NCBI GenBank assembly: GCA_947177005.1
Contig: CAMWSZ010000055.1
Location: forward strand, 1-10,887
Direction of reading: 5' to 3'
DNA length: 10,887 nt
From: an uncultured Clostridia bacterium
Lineage (GTDB): Bacteria > Bacillota > Clostridia > Oscillospirales > Oscillospiraceae
The notes beneath the pieces were generated by a model. It did no database searches, had not been told where the DNA came from, and worked only from the letters and a program-made list of their open reading frames with translations. A program made the position numbers and the translations under genes. Of this stretch, positions 1 through 6,855 are shown piece by piece. Every line of letters starts with the position of its first letter. Position 1 is the first letter of the stretch.

Positions 1-17
1 CCTTGTGTTTTCATCAT
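1..17 (-). CDS. leuD: Start of a gene after leuC, probably leuD (partial)
   Basis: Only the first five codons are in the window (Met-Met-Lys-Thr-Gln), so the product cannot be read from its own sequence. The call rests on position: the ATG begins one base after the leuC stop, and an AGGAGG site lies in the last codons of leuC at 24-29. That site is 6 bases from the first ATG (15-17) and 9 bases from the second (12-14), so either could be used. Isopropylmalate isomerase is a LeuC-LeuD heterodimer and leuD commonly follows leuC directly. This tight coupling would suit equal production of the two subunits. Confidence 0.6.
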
Positions 18-18
18 C

Positions 19-1278
19 TCAAACCTCCTCTGGTGCTGTAATATAACCGGTCAGCGCACTGGCGGCGGCGGTAGCGGGGCTGGCAAGATAGACCTCGCTG
101 TCCACATGGCCCATACGGCCTACGAAATTGCGGTTTGTGGTCGAGACGCACCGCTCCCCGGCGGCGAGGATACCCATATAACCGCCCAGGCAGGGGCCGC
201 AGGTGGGCGTGGAGACCACCGCGCCCGCGTCGATCCAGGCGGTCACATAGCCGCGCTCGACGCATTCGCGCATGATCTGCATAGTGGCGGGGATAATGAT
301 GCAGCGGACGCCGTCCGCGACTTTTTTGCCGTTCAGGGTACGGAATGCAGTTTCCATATCCTCCATGCGTCCATTGGTGCAGCTGCCGATAACAACCTGA
401 TCGATTTTAATGTTATGGAGTTCCTTGGCGGGACGGGTATTTTCCGGCAAATGGGGGCAGCTGACGGTGGGGACGATTTGAGAGAGGTCAATGGAGACAG
501 TCTGTTCATAGACGGCATCCGGGTCCGCCTCATATATAACGGGCTTCCGTTCGCACCGTCCCTCCATGTACTCTATTGTGCGCTGGTCAACGGGGAAGAT
601 ACCGTTTTTCGCACCGGCCTCAATAGCCATATTGCAGATGCAAAGGCGGTCGTCCATAGAGAGGGAGGCGACGCCGGGGCCGGTAAATTCCATACTGCGG
701 TAGAGCGCACCGTCCACGCCAATCTGTCCGATAATGGACAGAATGACATCCTTGCCACTGCAATTTTCCGGCAGTCGGCCGGTCAGATCAAAGCGAATGG
801 CGGAGGGGACTTTGAACCAGGCGGTGCCGGTGGCCATACCGGCAGCCATGTCGGTACTGCCGACGCCGGTGGAAAAAGCGCCCAGCGCACCGTAGGTACA
901 GGTATGGCTGTCCGCGCCAATGATGCAGTCCCCGGCGCACACGACGCCCTGTTCCGGCAGAAGGGCATGTTCGATGCCCATTTTGCCCACGTCGTAGAAG
1001 TGGCTGATGCAGTGTTCGCAGGCGAATTCCCGGCACTGCTTGGACTGTGCGGCGGCCTTGATATCCTTGTTGGGGACGAAGTGGTCGAGCACCACGGCGA
1101 CACGGTCTTTGTCGAAGACCTCAGTAAAACCGGCCTTTTCAAACGCATTAATAGCGACAGGCGTAGTGATATCGTTTCCCAGGACGATATCCAGCTTGGC
1201 GCTGATGAGCTGTCCGGCCTCTACGGAATCCAGACCGGCATGTGCGGCCAGGATTTTTTGCGTCATAGTCATTCCCAT
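19..1278 (-). CDS. leuC: 3-isopropylmalate dehydratase large subunit
   Basis: The 419-residue protein is the iron-sulfur subunit of isopropylmalate isomerase, which interconverts 2- and 3-isopropylmalate in cytoplasmic leucine synthesis. It belongs to the aconitase family. The three [4Fe-4S] cysteine ligands are visible as C300 in IGSCTNGR and C360/C363 in TPTCGPCLGG, and GADSHTCTYGALGAFSTGVGS (about 121-141) is the usual substrate-site block. The length fits the shorter archaeal/clostridial LeuC type rather than the roughly 466-residue E. coli type. That type is close to homoaconitase, but the adjoining leuA and Leu-specific T-box favour the leucine role. An AGGAG site lies 10 bases before the ATG at 1278; in-frame ATGs at 1272 and 1266 are alternatives. 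It starts 30 bases after the leuA stop, with no promoter or terminator between. Confidence 0.95.
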   Translation of the reverse strand: MGMTMTQKILAAHAGLDSVEAGQLISAKLDIVLGNDITTPVAINAFEKAGFTEVFDKDRVAVVLDHFVPNKDIKAAAQSKQCREFACEHCISHFYDVGKMGIEHALLPEQGVVCAGDCIIGADSHTCTYGALGAFSTGVGSTDMAAGMATGTAWFKVPSAIRFDLTGRLPENCSGKDVILSIIGQIGVDGALYRSMEFTGPGVASLSMDDRLCICNMAIEAGAKNGIFPVDQRTIEYMEGRCERKPVIYEADPDAVYEQTVSIDLSQIVPTVSCPHLPENTRPAKELHNIKIDQVVIGSCTNGRMEDMETAFRTLNGKKVADGVRCIIIPATMQIMRECVERGYVTAWIDAGAVVSTPTCGPCLGGYMGILAAGERCVSTTNRNFVGRMGHVDSEVYLASPATAAASALTGYITAPEEV

Positions 1279-1308
1279 TGGTTATGCACTCCTGTTCTGC
1301 AAATCGCA

Positions 1309-2973
1309 TCAATTTATCATACTGTTGTAAGCGCTGAGCAGCGCGTGGGCGCTGGCGCGGATGATATCGGTATCGGTTCCGACACCCCAGTACATCTCAC
1401 CCTTTTCCGTTTCCAGACCGATATAGGCGGCGGCGGTAGAGCCGGAGTTTTGGCTTTGCAGGCTGTGTTCGGTGTAGACGCGGAGGCGGTAGACGCCGCC
1501 GGTGTAGGATTTCAGCGCGTTGCTGATGGCGTCCAGCGCACCGTTGCCCGCGGCCCGCAGGGTGGTATTGATGCCGTCCCGGGAGAAAATGATCTCGGCG
1601 CTGCTCTCGCCCACCGTGTGGCTGAAACGCATGTCGGCAATGGAGATGGGGTTGGTATGATTAAAGTAGTGTTCCTGAAAGATGTTCCAGACATCGCTGA
1701 CCTTCAGCTCCTTGTGTTCGGTGTCGGAGATGTGTTTGCACAGATAGCTGAGGTCCTCACGCATCTGCGGCGGCAGGTTGTATCCGTAATTCTGCTCAAG
1801 GAGATATCCGATGCCGCCCTTGCCGCTCTGGGAATTGACGCGAATGACGTCGGCGTCATAGGTGCGGTTGATGTCTTTGGGATCGATAGGGATATAGGGG
1901 ACGTTCCAGCGGTGGGACTGGGTTTCCTCCCGCCACTTCATACCCTTTGCAATGGCGTCCTGATGACTGCCGGAGAAAGCGGCGAATACCAGCGCCCCGG
2001 CGTAGGGAGACCGCTCATAGACATGCATCCGGGTACATTTCTCATAGACCTTGGCAATGGTGGGCATATCGGAGAAATTGAGGTGGGGGTCCACGCCGTG
2101 GGAGTACAGATTCATGGCGAGGGTAATGATATCGACGTTGCCGGTACGCTCGCCGTTGCCGAAGAGGGTGCCCTCCACGCGGTCGGCCCCGGCCAGCAGG
2201 GCCAGCTCGGTGTCGGCGACGCCGGTGCCGCGGTCGTTGTGGGGATGGAGAGAGACGGTAATGAATTCCCGGTACTTGAGGTTTTCACACATATACTCGA
2301 TCTGGCTGGCGTAGACATGGGGCATACTCATCTCCACGGTCACAGGCAGATTGATGATAACGTTGTTGGAGGCGGAGGGCTCCAGCACGTCGAGGACTGC
2401 GTTGCAGACCTCCAGCGCATACTCCGGCTCCGTACCGGTAAAGCTCTCAGGGGAATACTCAAAGCGGAAATTGCCCTCATACTCGGCGGCCAGTTTTTTA
2501 ATCAGCTTGGCGCCGTCCACGGCAATCTGCTTAATTTCCTCTTTGGATTTCCGGAAGACCTGTTCCCGCTGTGCCTGGCTGACGGAATTGTAAATATGGA
2601 TAATGGCGTTAGGCGCGCCCTTGCAGGCTTCAAAGGTTTTCCGAATAATGTGTTCGCGGCACTGTGCCAGCACCTGGACGGTGACGTCTTTTGGGATCAT
2701 ATCGCGTTCGATGAGGGTGCGCAGAAATTCGTATTCGGTTTCGGAGGCGGCGGGAAAGCCGACCTCAATCTCTTTGAAGCCGATTTTCAGAAGCAGCTTA
2801 TAGAACTCCAGCTTTTCCTCCAGATTCATGGGGATCACGAGGCTCTGGTTTCCGTCGCGCAAATCGACGCTGCACCAGACGGGGGCCTTTTCGACGTGGT
2901 CCTTCTGGACCCACTTGAGGTGTGAGCCGGGGGCTGGGAAGTAGCCCACGCTGTATTTGCTTGCGTCCATCAT
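1309..2973 (-). CDS. leuA: 2-isopropylmalate synthase
   Basis: The 554-residue enzyme condenses acetyl-CoA with 2-oxoisovalerate, the committed and normally leucine-inhibited step of leucine synthesis. The N-terminal HMGL-like TIM barrel (about 30-310) shows DLRDGNQSL (37-45, metal and substrate site), HPHNDRGTGVA (243-253, metal-binding His pair) and GNGERTGNVD (272-281). Residues about 450-554 match the LeuA allosteric dimer domain. Length and motifs fit the long form of about 550 residues found in actinobacteria and many Clostridia. The frame stays open upstream to 3114, but those codons lie in the terminator and T-box. An AGGAGG site 9 bases before the ATG at 2973 fixes the start; a second ATG follows at once. 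It is the first gene of the leuA-leuC-(leuD) unit. Confidence 0.96.
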   Translation of the reverse strand: MMDASKYSVGYFPAPGSHLKWVQKDHVEKAPVWCSVDLRDGNQSLVIPMNLEEKLEFYKLLLKIGFKEIEVGFPAASETEYEFLRTLIERDMIPKDVTVQVLAQCREHIIRKTFEACKGAPNAIIHIYNSVSQAQREQVFRKSKEEIKQIAVDGAKLIKKLAAEYEGNFRFEYSPESFTGTEPEYALEVCNAVLDVLEPSASNNVIINLPVTVEMSMPHVYASQIEYMCENLKYREFITVSLHPHNDRGTGVADTELALLAGADRVEGTLFGNGERTGNVDIITLAMNLYSHGVDPHLNFSDMPTIAKVYEKCTRMHVYERSPYAGALVFAAFSGSHQDAIAKGMKWREETQSHRWNVPYIPIDPKDINRTYDADVIRVNSQSGKGGIGYLLEQNYGYNLPPQMREDLSYLCKHISDTEHKELKVSDVWNIFQEHYFNHTNPISIADMRFSHTVGESSAEIIFSRDGINTTLRAAGNGALDAISNALKSYTGGVYRLRVYTEHSLQSQNSGSTAAAYIGLETEKGEMYWGVGTDTDIIRASAHALLSAYNSMIN

Positions 2974-2982
2974 AGTAAAAAA

Positions 2983-2988
2983 CCTCCT
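2983..2988 (-). promoter_or_regulatory. leuA ribosome-binding site
   Basis: A full AGGAGG lies 9 bases before the ATG at 2973. It rules out the longer reading frame that would start inside the leader at 3114. Confidence 0.9.
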
Positions 2989-3040
2989 AGAGATAAAAAA
3001 TTGGCTCTGCACAGGAACGCGCGGCAGGAAGGATGCAGGC

Positions 3041-3083
3041 AAAGAAAAGGGCTCCGTCTCTTCGACTGAAAGAGACAGGGCCC
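3041..3083 (-). terminator. leuA leader terminator (T-box attenuator)
   Basis: The arms GGGCCCTGTCTCTT (3083-3070) and AAGAGACGGAGCCC (3062-3049) pair over 14 positions with one mismatch and one G-U. The loop is 7 bases and the tail is TTTTCTTT. The 5' arm contains CUCUUU, which can instead pair with AAAGAG in front of the T-box UGGU bulge. The two hairpins are therefore mutually exclusive, as expected for T-box control. Confidence 0.92.
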
Positions 3084-3357
3084 TGAAGAAAACAGACAGA
3101 CCTTGCGGTACCACTCTTTTTGCCGCGAGACGCGGCCGCTCACCGTGACAGAAACATCACTCCCCAAGGTAACGGTTGGGCACCGTTCGTCCTACTGAGA
3201 GCGGAAAATAGCAAGCGCGCTGTTCAGAACGACCGCTCCGGGGCCAGTATGCGGGCCATCCATCCGCCGGCTTGCACCGACCGCCGGTTCTCTGAAGCAG
3301 GAAGCGGACCGCTTTATCCCCATCGTTGCGTTTGTTGAAAGTGTGTATTGGATTGTA
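3041..3357 (-). promoter_or_regulatory. T-box leader of the leu unit, CUG (Leu) specifier
   Basis: This untranslated leader senses uncharged tRNA. The T-box AGAGTGGTACCGCAAGG is at 3117-3101, with the UGGU tRNA-end-binding bulge followed by ACC. Stem I is recognisable: AACGA (3327-3323) pairs with UCGUU (3232-3228), GGGG (3321-3318) with CCCC (3243-3240), and GCGG (3312-3309) with CCGC (3254-3251). The internal loop has AUAAA on one side and AUACUGG on the other. In the specifier position this reads CUG (3247-3245), a Leu codon, followed by the usual purine. The upper stem shows the typical AGAGA bulge and GGTGCAAG loop. Uncharged tRNA-Leu should stabilise the antiterminator and allow leuA-leuC transcription. 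The leader is certain; the hand-folded specifier is likely. Confidence 0.93.
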
Positions 3358-3363
3358 GTCCGT

Positions 3364-3391
3364 ATTATAGCATGATTTTTTCATTTGTCAA
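3364..3391 (-). promoter_or_regulatory. Promoter of the leu unit
   Basis: A perfect TTGACA (3391-3386) and perfect TATAAT (3369-3364) are separated by 16 bases. Initiation is expected near 3357, directly before the T-box stem I. The -35 box is 73 bases past the stop of the upstream co-directional gene. No convincing terminator lies between, so some read-through into the leader is possible. Confidence 0.92.
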
Positions 3392-3464
3392 TAGTGAAAA
3401 ATTACTATAATTGGGGGGAGAAAAGATTTTTACTCTCCAGAAGATGAACAGTCAAGACAATATT

Positions 3465-4751
3465 TTACTCCTCCGAATCAGAGCTGGCAAACTGTTCAAG
3501 CCCCTCCACCCATTCTTCGGGAATTGCAAGTCCCCCTCCATATTTTCCGGCAGGGGAAAAATAACTCTTTATTTGACCGGCAAGATACGACTGCTTTCTG
3601 TACTTGGCCTTTTTTCTGGCAGACAATGGTGTATTGATAAAAAGGATATGCCTGCCGTCCGGCAGACTCAGCTGCGCACGCAATTTTATCATATCTGTTT
3701 TTGGCGGAACAACAATCAAATAAATATCATTTCCATAAGCAGCGGAAACGAACTCCTCTGGGGAGCTATATGTAAGAAGCGTATACCTGCCCAAATTATC
3801 GACAAACTCCGTTTCAGGCCAATCGGGCAGGGGGGTATCCTGTAGGTTCAGCAAATGGAGATACCATTCTCCCGGAGAGACGGCGTATTCTTTTTGTATA
3901 GAAATAGCCTTTTCGATTGTTTCAATATAACCGGAATAAAAGCGGATATCGCAGTCAAACAACTCCGGGTCGTCTGCAAAGGACTCAATCATTTTCTCCG
4001 CTTTATAGATCTCATAATACAGGCGCGGTATATTTTTCCCGCGTGCGACGTCGAACCCTTGGCAAATACCCAAATTATAATAATCAAATTCTGTAGAATT
4101 TTTGTAAGGCAAAGACTCGTTCATAATCCGGCTGTAGTATTCGGGGACATCTATGTACTCATATTTTTCCTCACCTTCCCTGAATACGAACTTTTTTTTG
4201 CCACTTTTTGTTAAACCGAACAGAATGCGTCCTTTATCATCATAGACCATTCTGACCATCTTCAACTTTTCCCATGCTGGATTCTGGCAGCATTTTATAT
4301 CATATTCTTCGATCTTACAGTCAGCATTTTCGGACAACACTGATTGCCGCAGTTCTTCAGCGGCAGTCCGGGCCAGTTCTAAGGACGAATAGTGATTAGA
4401 CGTATACGAACACGATTTAAAGAAGCTGTTTGAAACTGACCAGCCAGAGTTTTTGGCCGACACAAAATAATCGTCTTTATCGCACCGGACAATCATAATA
4501 TCAAAGGATTTTGTAAATTTAGCGATATCGACTCCTATGATCCGGCATTTTGGATGAAAAGGAAGAATTTCGGCTTTCATCTGATTTGCAGCGATTTTGG
4601 CGGAATCTAATGACGGATAGCGGTCTGACGTTTTTAGACAGTTTATTAACAATGAATAATATATTGTTGAATCTGCCGTTTTTTCCGATACATAATAGCT
4701 GTCCTCATGCCGTTTGATAATCAGCACATCTTTTCTTGTGCTATCTGACAT
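3465..4751 (-). CDS. Unknown protein with two tandem 69-residue N-terminal modules
   Basis: I do not recognise this 428-residue protein. Residues 8-76 and 84-152 align without gaps over 69 positions with 22 identities (about 32%). Shared positions include the D-x2-I start, the Y-x-VS-x-K strand, a cysteine 30 residues in, TS-x2-Y-x-SL, A-x2-AA, and a closing C-x-I-x3-DI. The pattern suggests a small alpha/beta module repeated twice. The remaining part (about 160-428) is mixed, with hydrophobic strands (RYTLLTY, DIYLIVVPP, HILFINTP) and a basic patch near 379-386. No signal peptide or membrane span is seen, so it is probably cytoplasmic. An ATG at 4757 lies only 3 bases from AGGAGG, so I chose the one at 4751 (9 bases). 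It begins 32 bases after metA and looks AT-richer than its neighbours, suggesting acquisition. Confidence 0.85.
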   Translation of the reverse strand: MSDSTRKDVLIIKRHEDSYYVSEKTADSTIYYSLLINCLKTSDRYPSLDSAKIAANQMKAEILPFHPKCRIIGVDIAKFTKSFDIMIVRCDKDDYFVSAKNSGWSVSNSFFKSCSYTSNHYSSLELARTAAEELRQSVLSENADCKIEEYDIKCCQNPAWEKLKMVRMVYDDKGRILFGLTKSGKKKFVFREGEEKYEYIDVPEYYSRIMNESLPYKNSTEFDYYNLGICQGFDVARGKNIPRLYYEIYKAEKMIESFADDPELFDCDIRFYSGYIETIEKAISIQKEYAVSPGEWYLHLLNLQDTPLPDWPETEFVDNLGRYTLLTYSSPEEFVSAAYGNDIYLIVVPPKTDMIKLRAQLSLPDGRHILFINTPLSARKKAKYRKQSYLAGQIKSYFSPAGKYGGGLAIPEEWVEGLEQFASSDSEE

Positions 4752-4760
4752 AACCATGCA

Positions 4761-4766
4761 CCTCCT
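4761..4766 (-). promoter_or_regulatory. Ribosome-binding site of the repeat-protein gene
   Basis: This AGGAGG is 9 bases from the ATG at 4751 and only 3 bases from an in-frame ATG at 4757. Spacing therefore favours the downstream start, giving Met-Ser-Asp-Ser. Confidence 0.8.
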
Positions 4767-4783
4767 AGATCTGTGTATACCTC

Positions 4784-5719
4784 TTATTTTTCCGGATGAT
4801 GCCCACGGATTTCGTCGATATTAAAGGGCGTTGTCTGATAGACGAAATAATTCAGCCAATTGCTGTAGAGCAGATTTGCGCAGGACCGCCAGCTCACGCG
4901 GGGCGGCTGGGAATCATCGTCGCCGGGATAATAATTTTTCGGGACTTCTATTGGTTTTCCCAGGTTTTTATCTCTCAGATATTCCTGCTCCAGCGTATTT
5001 GCGTCGTACTCGCTGTGTCCGGTAATAAAGATCTGCTTTCCCTTTGCGGTAGCCAGCGCATAGATCCCGGCCTCGGGGGAAGTGGCCAGGATTTTCAGCT
5101 CCGGCACCTTCTCCACATCCTCCCGGCGAATGGTGGTGTGTCTGGAATGTGGCACCATAAACACATCGTCGCTGCCCCGGAACAGCATATTGCTTTTCCG
5201 CTCCACAACATGAGGGAACACGCCAAACAGTTTTTTCTCCAGGGGATATTTTTGAATTCCGTAGTGATAATAGAGTCCGGCCTGTGCGCCCCAGCAGATG
5301 TGGAAGGTGCTGTGTACATGGGATTTGCTCCACTCCATGATCTCGCACAGCTCAGGCCAATACTCCACCTCCTCAAAGGGCATGTGCTCCACAGGCGCGC
5401 CGGTGATCACCAGACCGTCAAAGTTCCGGTCCCTGACGTCGGAAAAATGCTGGTAAAAGGTCAGCATATGCTCCGGCGGCGTGTTTTTCGAGACGTGCCC
5501 GCAGGGAGAGATCAGCTCTAAATCCACTTGCAGCGGCGTGTTGGACAGCAGGCGGCTGAGTTGGGTCTCGGTAGCGATTTTGGTAGGCATCAGATTCAGG
5601 AGCAGGATTTTCAGCGGACGGATGTCCTGTGTTTTGGCCCGCGTTCTGGTCATCACAAAGATATTTTCATCGGTCAGCGTTTTTACGGCGGGCAGTTCAT
5701 TGGGAATACGGATAGGCAT
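4784..5719 (-). CDS. metA: Homoserine O-acetyltransferase, MetA family
   Basis: The 311-residue cytoplasmic enzyme activates homoserine by O-acylation, the first committed step to methionine. Hallmarks fall at the family's usual numbers: nucleophile Cys142 in HICWGAQAG, and the catalytic His235 and Glu237 in TGHSEYD. Residue 111 is Glu (ITGAPVEHMPF). In characterised MetA proteins Glu111 goes with acetyl-CoA and Gly111 with succinyl-CoA, so acetyl-CoA is inferred as donor. The reading frame extends to 5743, but AGGAGG at 5729-5734 is 9 bases before the ATG at 5719 and homology starts there (MPIRIPNELPA). The gene follows a Met-specific T-box leader. A co-directional gene of unknown function follows after 32 bases with no terminator between. 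Confidence 0.96.
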   Translation of the reverse strand: MPIRIPNELPAVKTLTDENIFVMTRTRAKTQDIRPLKILLLNLMPTKIATETQLSRLLSNTPLQVDLELISPCGHVSKNTPPEHMLTFYQHFSDVRDRNFDGLVITGAPVEHMPFEEVEYWPELCEIMEWSKSHVHSTFHICWGAQAGLYYHYGIQKYPLEKKLFGVFPHVVERKSNMLFRGSDDVFMVPHSRHTTIRREDVEKVPELKILATSPEAGIYALATAKGKQIFITGHSEYDANTLEQEYLRDKNLGKPIEVPKNYYPGDDDSQPPRVSWRSCANLLYSNWLNYFVYQTTPFNIDEIRGHHPEK

Positions 5720-5728
5720 AAAAAGGGA

Positions 5729-5734
5729 CCTCCT
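5729..5734 (-). promoter_or_regulatory. metA ribosome-binding site
   Basis: A full AGGAGG lies 9 bases before the ATG at 5719. This rules out the ATG at 5743, which would add eight non-homologous residues. Confidence 0.88.
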
Positions 5735-5761
5735 TGTGGGCAAATGGGGGAGAACAGCAAC

Positions 5762-5799
5762 AAAAAGCCGTCCCTGATGCGAAACACATCAAGGACGGC
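5762..5799 (-). terminator. metA leader terminator (T-box attenuator)
   Basis: The arms GCCGTCCTTGATG (5799-5787) and CATCAGGGACGGC (5779-5767) form a 13-bp stem with one G-U pair and no mismatch. The loop is 7 bases and the tail is TTTTT. CCTT in the 5' arm can pair instead with AAGG that opens the T-box, so terminator and antiterminator exclude each other. Confidence 0.94.
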
Positions 5800-6056
5800 A
5801 AAAAAGCGCCGTGGTACCACCTTGTTTCACTTCTGTCTTACAACAGAGAGCCTCTGCGGGTACAGAAAAAAATACCCTGGCGCTGTAACGGGCGCTCCCG
5901 TCGCGGCCTGCGGGCAGCAGCGTGTACACTGCACCCGGTCGGGGCGCGGCTCCAAGACCATCTTCCGCTGTGATTTCAGCGCCCGTTTTCACCAGCCGGG
6001 CTCTCTGCAGCCTGTCCCACAGCATACTCTTCTTTTCTCCGCCTTTGCAATATAAC
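5762..6056 (-). promoter_or_regulatory. T-box leader of metA, AUG (Met) specifier
   Basis: The T-box AAGGTGGTACCACGG lies at 5823-5809. In stem I, GCUGUG (6023-6018) pairs with CACAGC (5972-5967) and AAGA (6034-6031) with UCUU (5957-5954). Between them is an internal loop of AGAGUAU, containing the AGUA-like motif, opposite GGAAGAUGG. The specifier position reads AUG (5961-5959), the Met codon, followed by a purine. The upper stem has the typical GAGAG bulge and GGTGAAA loop (about 6007-5986). Uncharged tRNA-Met should promote read-through into metA. Open frames that cross this segment are not genes. Confidence 0.94.
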
Positions 6057-6062
6057 AGAATA

Positions 6063-6091
6063 AGTTTACGGGAAAAACGCCGCGCCGTCAA
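6063..6091 (-). promoter_or_regulatory. Promoter of the metA unit
   Basis: TTGACG (6091-6086) and TAAACT (6068-6063) are 17 bases apart, placing initiation near 6056, just before the T-box stem I. The -10 box matches consensus at only 4 of 6 positions. A TATATT at 6053-6048 is an alternative -10, but it lacks a good -35. Confidence 0.6.
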
Positions 6092-6181
6092 CCGGCAAAT
6101 TGCTACAAAAATACGGACAAAAATACCGTTAAAATGACGGAAGAAGCAAAAACAGCAGAAGAATTTGGGGACAGAATGGGA

Positions 6182-6210
6182 TTGACGGCGAAAAGAAAAA
6201 GAGGTATGAT
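6182..6210 (+). promoter_or_regulatory. Promoter of the ribonuclease-inhibitor pair
   Basis: TTGACG (6182-6187) and TATGAT (6205-6210) are 17 bases apart, with initiation expected near 6217. It diverges from the metA promoter about 90 bases away. The sequence between the two -35 boxes is purine-rich, and I see no clear operator in it. Confidence 0.82.
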
Positions 6211-6273
6211 AAAAGCGGAGAAAATGGGGGAATCGCAGAAAAGACTTATAAAGACACAAAATGAGGTAAAGTC

Positions 6274-6852
6274 ATGAAACAAAAAATCATATCGTTTTTA
6301 TTGGTGCTGTCGGCGGTAACACTGTCGGGGTGCGCGGGACTGGATGCGGTAAACGACGTGGTACAGCTTCCGGAGCTGACGCAGACCGAGACTCTGCCGG
6401 ACAGCAGGGTGGACATTCCGGACGGCGCAGCCTTGGAGGACCCCGGCACAAGTGCCGGAGATGAGGACGTCCTTTGGAACAACGCTCTTCCGGACGAAGC
6501 GGCTCTGGATGAAGAGGGGACATATAACAGCAAAGAGGACGTATCGCTGTATCTCCATTTATACGAACATCTGCCAAGCAACTACCTGACGAAAAGCGAG
6601 GCCAGAGAACTGGGTTGGACCGGAGGTTCCGTAGAAAAATACGCGCCGGGCTGTGCGATTGGCGGTGACCGGTTCGGGAACCGGGAGGGCCTTCTGCCGG
6701 AGGAACCGGGACGGCAGTATTACGAATGCGATATCGATACTGCCGGCGAGAGCAGCCGCGGCGCAAAACGGATTATTTTTTCAGATGACGGTTTGATCTA
6801 CTATACCGAGGACCACTATGAAAGCTTCACGCTGTTGTACGGGGAGGAATAA
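6274..6852 (+). CDS. Barnase-family ribonuclease, predicted lipoprotein
   Basis: The 192-residue protein has three parts. Residues 1-20 form a lipoprotein signal ending in the lipobox LSGC (Cys20). An acidic, probably flexible linker covers about 21-82. A barnase/RNase Sa domain covers about 83-189. Aligned to B. amyloliquefaciens barnase, the key residues are all kept: Lys107 (barnase K27), Arg137 (R59, in NREG), Glu151 (E73, general base), Arg162 (R83), Arg166 (R87) and His181 (H102, general acid, in EDHYESF). It should cleave single-stranded RNA with a preference for guanine and be tethered outside the membrane. Known barnase is freely secreted, so anchoring is the odd feature. GAGG lies 7 bases before the ATG. 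The matching inhibitor follows after three bases. Confidence 0.93.
   Translation: MKQKIISFLLVLSAVTLSGCAGLDAVNDVVQLPELTQTETLPDSRVDIPDGAALEDPGTSAGDEDVLWNNALPDEAALDEEGTYNSKEDVSLYLHLYEHLPSNYLTKSEARELGWTGGSVEKYAPGCAIGGDRFGNREGLLPEEPGRQYYECDIDTAGESSRGAKRIIFSDDGLIYYTEDHYESFTLLYGEE
6841..6847 (+). promoter_or_regulatory. Ribosome-binding site that decides the barstar start
   Basis: GGGGAGG lies in the last codons of the ribonuclease gene. It is 8 bases before ACG at 6856 and 38 bases before the first in-frame ATG at 6886. The spacing points to 6856, and to termination-reinitiation after the TAA at 6850-6852. Confidence 0.75.
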
Positions 6853-6855
6853 GTC

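Noticed and set aside
106..2925. A 939-residue open frame on the plus strand across leuC, leuA and the gap between them
   Set aside because: It is antisense to two well-supported genes. Its translation is rich in Gly, Ala, Asp and His without domain motifs, and it has no ribosome-binding site. It is a by-product of GC-biased codon use on the other strand.
3120..3384. Small open frames on both strands in the leu leader
   Set aside because: They overlap the T-box, promoter and stem I, lack ribosome-binding sites, and are explained by the RNA element.
3412..3445. A possible terminator after the repeat-protein gene (GGAGA and TCTCC arms)
   Set aside because: The stem is short, interrupted by an unpaired GT, and followed by CCCC and mixed sequence instead of a U run.
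5789..6259. A 156-residue open frame on the minus strand over the metA leader
   Set aside because: It covers the promoter and the T-box stem I. The conserved signal there is RNA structure, and the translation shows no protein family.
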